Positions 21,524 to 24,830 of a stretch of 24,830 bases of DNA are shown here, one piece after another. Both the position numbers and the translations under genes were made by a program. Origin of the DNA: an uncultured Bacillota bacterium. Lineage in GTDB: Bacteria; Bacillota_I; Bacilli_A; RFN20; CAG-449. Each line of letters opens with the position of its first letter. The stretch's first letter is position 1. A model generated the notes under the pieces. It made no database searches. It had not been told where the DNA came from and saw nothing but the letters and a program-made list of their open reading frames with translations. Where the stretch lies: assembly GCA_902493275.1 (NCBI GenBank), contig CABUOQ010000027.1:1-24830 (forward strand), read 5' to 3'.

Positions 21524-23728
21524 ATGGGAGACAAATTCGTTTATCCTAAACATACCTTTGCTGACGTTGAAAACAAATTTGAAAACTATATTCATAATGA
21601 AGAAGATATTAAAAGAATTAAAATGGCTTTTGAATTTGCTGATGAAAAGCATGCTGGGCAATTTCGTAAATCAGGGGAACCTTATATTATTCATATTATT
21701 GAGGTTGCCTATATTTTAAGTGAATTAAATGCGGGACCATCAACCTTAATTGCGGGGATATTGCATGACACTATTGAAGATTGTAATGTAACAATTAAGG
21801 AAATTGCTGAAAAATTTTCAATTGAAATAGCAACTCTAGTGGATGCTTTAACTAAAATTAAGGCCTTATCTCATCGTAATGAGAAAGATTTTCAAGCGGA
21901 ATCGCATCGTAAGATTTTTATCGCGATGGCTAGAGATGTGCGTGTTATCATTATAAAATTAGCGGATAGATTGCACAATATGCGCACATTACAATTTCAG
22001 CCCGAAGAAAAGCAAACCCGTATCGCTCGTGAAACCTTAGAGGTTTACGCGCCAATTGCTCATCGTCTTGGTATTAATAATATTAAGACCGAATTAGAAA
22101 ATATTTCTTTATATTATCTCGATAGACAAAAATATGAAGAAATTGAAGATTTATTGAATTCAAATACTCAAAATCGCAAAAAGAATATTTCAAATATGCA
22201 AAAGAAAATTGCAGATATGCTGATTTCAAAGCATATCAAATTTGAAATTTCCGCACGTATTAAATCGATATATTCAATCTATAAGAAAATATATGTCAAA
22301 GACCGCAAGTTTGAAGAGATATATGATATTATGGCGTTAAGAATAATTACTGAGAACGAGGTTAATTGCTATGAGATTCTCGGTTATATTCATAGCATTT
22401 ATAAACCTATTCCAGGTAGATTTAAAGATTATATCGCCATGCCAAAGCCAAATATGTATCAGTCTTTACATACGACAATTATCGCTAATGATGGTAATAT
22501 TTATGAGATTCAAATCCGTACAAAAGAGATGGATGCTATTGCTGAAAGTGGTGTTGCTGCGCACTGGCGATATAAAGAAAATGAAAAATACGATCCAAAA
22601 AAAGAACAAAAGGAAATCGAGGAGAAATTGCATTGGTTAAGTGATTTTAAGGCAATTGAAAATATTAATTCCGATGCCTATGATTATATGCAAGCTTTGC
22701 AAAAAGATATATTTGATGCAAATGTTTACGTTTTTACTCCAATGGGAAAAGTAATCGATTTACCAACTGGAGCGACCCCTTTAGATTTTGCTTACAAAAT
22801 TCACACCAAGGTTGGAGATACTGCTGTAGGAGCATTAGTTAATGGTGTTTTAGTCCCATTATCAACTACATTAGCAACTGGCGATGTTTGTGAGATTAAA
22901 ACGTCTAAAAACTCTCCTGGTCCAAATGAAGGTTGGCTTAATATTGTCACCACTAGTTTTGCTAAAAATCATATTAGAAAATTTTTAGCTAAGAAGAATG
23001 AAGCTATTTTCCGTGAAGAATCAATTGAACGCGGACATAATTTGCTACTAGAAGAATTTAAAGATTATGGATTCACTGATAAGCAGATGATAAAATTAGT
23101 CTCTGATGACAAGGTTTTATCGCGATATACCGCGGGAAGTATTGATGATCTTTATGCTAGAATTGGTACTAAGAATTTAATTCCGGCAAATGTAATCGAC
23201 TTTTTAGAAATTAAAAAATTTTCTGATGAGGCTAGCTTAAGCAAATTCTTAGAAAAAAACACGATTAAAGGCCATAAAAGTTTATCTAAGCAATCTATTT
23301 TAGTCAATGGAGCGAGCAATGTAAAAATTAATGTTTCACCATGTTGTTCACCTCTTCCAGGTGATAAGATCATTGGTTATGTTTCACGTGGACAAGGAAT
23401 AAAAGTGCATTGTATCGACTGTCCAAATATTCAAGAAGGTAAGCGTCTTATTCAAGTCGCATGGAACCCAAGTGCTGAAGAAGCCTTATATCCAGTTAAT
23501 ATTGCTATCAATGCAAATGATAGAAATAATCTGTTGGTCGATATCATGAACTTATTTTCACAAGATAAAGTTCCATGTCAAAAAATAAATGCTAAAATTC
23601 ATAAAGAGACCGCCACCGCGGTTATATCAGCGACAATTTTATTAAAAAATACTTTGCAAATGGGTGATGTCTTCAATCACATTGTCAATGTTGATGGGGT
23701 CTATGAAGTAAAGAGGATAACTAAATAA
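21524..23728 (+). CDS. relA: Bifunctional (p)ppGpp synthetase/hydrolase, Rel
   Basis: A 734-residue long RelA/SpoT homologue that makes and degrades the stringent-response alarmone in contact with the ribosome. The HD hydrolase domain is intact: HAGQFRKSGEPYIIH (43-57), HDTIED (81-86) and LADRLHNMRTL (146-156). The synthetase domain has IYDIMALRII (266-275), GRFKDYIAMPKPNMYQSLHT (298-317) and EIQIRTKEMDAIAESGVAAHW. TGS starts at VYVFTPMGKVIDLP (401). The zinc-finger domain has SPCCSPLPGD and HCIDCPNI, and an ACT domain ends the protein. Met311 replaces the glycine usual in NGYQSLHT. ATG 21524 has GAGGAG upstream. The stop overlaps the next gene by one base. Confidence 0.95.
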   Translation: MGDKFVYPKHTFADVENKFENYIHNEEDIKRIKMAFEFADEKHAGQFRKSGEPYIIHIIEVAYILSELNAGPSTLIAGILHDTIEDCNVTIKEIAEKFSIEIATLVDALTKIKALSHRNEKDFQAESHRKIFIAMARDVRVIIIKLADRLHNMRTLQFQPEEKQTRIARETLEVYAPIAHRLGINNIKTELENISLYYLDRQKYEEIEDLLNSNTQNRKKNISNMQKKIADMLISKHIKFEISARIKSIYSIYKKIYVKDRKFEEIYDIMALRIITENEVNCYEILGYIHSIYKPIPGRFKDYIAMPKPNMYQSLHTTIIANDGNIYEIQIRTKEMDAIAESGVAAHWRYKENEKYDPKKEQKEIEEKLHWLSDFKAIENINSDAYDYMQALQKDIFDANVYVFTPMGKVIDLPTGATPLDFAYKIHTKVGDTAVGALVNGVLVPLSTTLATGDVCEIKTSKNSPGPNEGWLNIVTTSFAKNHIRKFLAKKNEAIFREESIERGHNLLLEEFKDYGFTDKQMIKLVSDDKVLSRYTAGSIDDLYARIGTKNLIPANVIDFLEIKKFSDEASLSKFLEKNTIKGHKSLSKQSILVNGASNVKINVSPCCSPLPGDKIIGYVSRGQGIKVHCIDCPNIQEGKRLIQVAWNPSAEEALYPVNIAINANDRNNLLVDIMNLFSQDKVPCQKINAKIHKETATAVISATILLKNTLQMGDVFNHIVNVDGVYEVKRITK

Positions 23729-24708
23729 TGGATAAAAAGAAAACATCAAAAAAAGTTGTTAATCAAAGGAAATTGCATGAATATCCCGTTAAAGAAAGTG
23801 GACGATTGATTGATTTCTTGATTGCTACTTTTCCTGAAAAATCACGTAATAATATAAAATCACTATTATCAAGAAATTTAGTGTTAGTTAATGGAGCGCC
23901 AGTTTCACAATTTGATTTTGAAGTTGTAAAAAGCGATATCATTCAAATTTCACCGGTTTCAGTAATGCGCACCAAACAAAAAGCTTCAAAGATAAAAATA
24001 ATTTATGAAGATGATGAAATATTAGTAATCGATAAACCATCGGGGTTATTATCAGTAGCGTCAGATAAAGAAAAAACAATCACAGCTTATCGGCTTTGTT
24101 TAGACTATATTAGAGAAAAAAATCCTCGATCACGAATTTTTGTGACACATCGTATTGATAAAGAAACTTCAGGAATTCTTCTTTTTAGCAAAAATGAAAA
24201 ATTGCGTAATGCTTTTCAAGATAATTGGAATGATTTAGTAAAAATCAGAGAATACATCGCTTTGGTAGATGGAAAAGTTGAAAAAACTTCAGATACAATT
24301 ACTTCTTGGCTACGCGAGAGTGATACCAACATGATGTATTCAGCTAGAAAAAAAGGTGATGGACAAAAAGCCACCACAAATTATAAATTGATTACTCAAA
24401 ATGAAAAGTATTCACTTTTAGATGTTTTTATCGATTCAGGCAGAAAAAATCAGATTAGAGTTCATATGCATGATATTAAACATCCAATCGTGGGTGATGA
24501 TAAATATGGCTCTTCTACCGATCCAATAAAAAGATTAGGTCTTCATGCTCGCAAACTAGTTTTAAAACATCCATTTACTAATAAAGAGATGTCATTTGTA
24601 AGTAATGACTATAAAGAATTTGAAAAGGTCTTTACCAAGGGATTCGTTGAAGCCAAACCGCGAAAAGAGGTTATTAAGCTCTTTAATAAAAATAAAAATG
24701 TTACTTGA
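23728..24708 (+). CDS. RluA-family rRNA/tRNA pseudouridine synthase
   Basis: A 326-residue enzyme that isomerises uridine in structured RNA. An N-terminal S4 RNA-binding domain (about 23-75: GRLIDFLIATFPEKSRNNIK, then LVLVNGAPV) precedes the catalytic domain with IDKPSGLLSV (101-110) and HRIDKETSGILLFSKN (141-156), in which Asp144 is the nucleophile. GRKNQIRVHMHDIKHPIVGD and LHARKLVLKHPF complete the RluA signature. It could be an RluD- or RluC-like enzyme; which uridines it modifies is not visible. It starts within the relA stop (TAATG) and ends with TGA, the only core gene here to do so. The lysine-rich N-terminal 20 residues are extra. Confidence 0.9.
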   Translation: MDKKKTSKKVVNQRKLHEYPVKESGRLIDFLIATFPEKSRNNIKSLLSRNLVLVNGAPVSQFDFEVVKSDIIQISPVSVMRTKQKASKIKIIYEDDEILVIDKPSGLLSVASDKEKTITAYRLCLDYIREKNPRSRIFVTHRIDKETSGILLFSKNEKLRNAFQDNWNDLVKIREYIALVDGKVEKTSDTITSWLRESDTNMMYSARKKGDGQKATTNYKLITQNEKYSLLDVFIDSGRKNQIRVHMHDIKHPIVGDDKYGSSTDPIKRLGLHARKLVLKHPFTNKEMSFVSNDYKEFEKVFTKGFVEAKPRKEVIKLFNKNKNVT

Positions 24709-24830
24709 AAAAGTAAATGCAACAATTAATACCTAAACAAAAAAATAAAATAAAAAAATAATTAGAAAGGGTAAAAACTTTGTATAAGAAGTAAAAAGAC
24801 TCTTTTTAAATATTTCATAAGGAGTATAAT
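24709..24830 (+). other. A-rich end region with ribosome binding site of a following gene
   Basis: No gene is complete here. ATAAGGAGTATAAT at the very end contains AAGGAG (24819-24824), so a start codon probably lies just past the window. I see no convincing terminator after the pseudouridine synthase gene. Confidence 0.4.

Overview
The window comes from a low-G+C member of the Bacillota. The right-hand 14 kb is A+T-rich and has the gene order ybeY-cdd-era-recO-glyQS-dnaG-rpoD-trmK-nif3, with ispH and a yqfQ-like gene beside it, a layout known from Bacilli and Erysipelotrichia. TGG is used for tryptophan and TGA does not interrupt the core genes, so the standard bacterial code applies. The exact order cannot be fixed from this sequence; a gut Erysipelotrichia or RF39-like lineage is my guess. 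No rRNA, tRNA or CRISPR array was seen.

Layout. (1) 1-2829: the end of a carbohydrate ABC importer operon. The solute-binding protein has an in-frame TGA and the first permease has a frameshift; the second permease is intact. (2) About 3.16-8.38 kb: an integrative mobilizable element with clearly higher G+C than its surroundings. It holds a sigma-like HTH regulator behind an inverted-repeat operator, a terminator, a candidate oriT closely resembling the pMV158 type, a hairpin-rich spacer, a MobV-family relaxase, a small basic protein, a TnpW-like small protein and a TnpX-type large serine recombinase. It has no coupling protein or secretion genes, so it would depend on a helper element. (3) 8.48-11.02 kb: a graveyard or array of polymorphic-toxin modules. 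It contains an RHS C-terminal toxin tail with an overlapping candidate immunity gene, a second frameshifted toxin tail followed by a small membrane protein (a second immunity candidate), a good terminator, and a third small frameshifted gene with its own terminator. (4) 11.14-19.62 kb: the core housekeeping operon (ribosome maturation, nucleoside salvage, DNA repair, glycyl-tRNA synthesis, primase, primary sigma factor, tRNA methylation). (5) 19.61-20.88 kb, minus strand: ispH and a yqfQ-like gene. (6) 20.94-24.71 kb: apt, the bifunctional (p)ppGpp enzyme and an RluA-family pseudouridine synthase, tightly coupled. The window ends at a ribosome binding site for the next gene.

The most interesting parts are the toxin/immunity cassette series immediately right of the mobile element and the regulatory/transfer DNA inside the element: an apparently leaderless gene under a 12-bp inverted repeat, an oriT-like alternative-hairpin site, and a relaxase whose best-placed start codon is ATC and whose usual active-site histidine seems to be replaced by glutamate.
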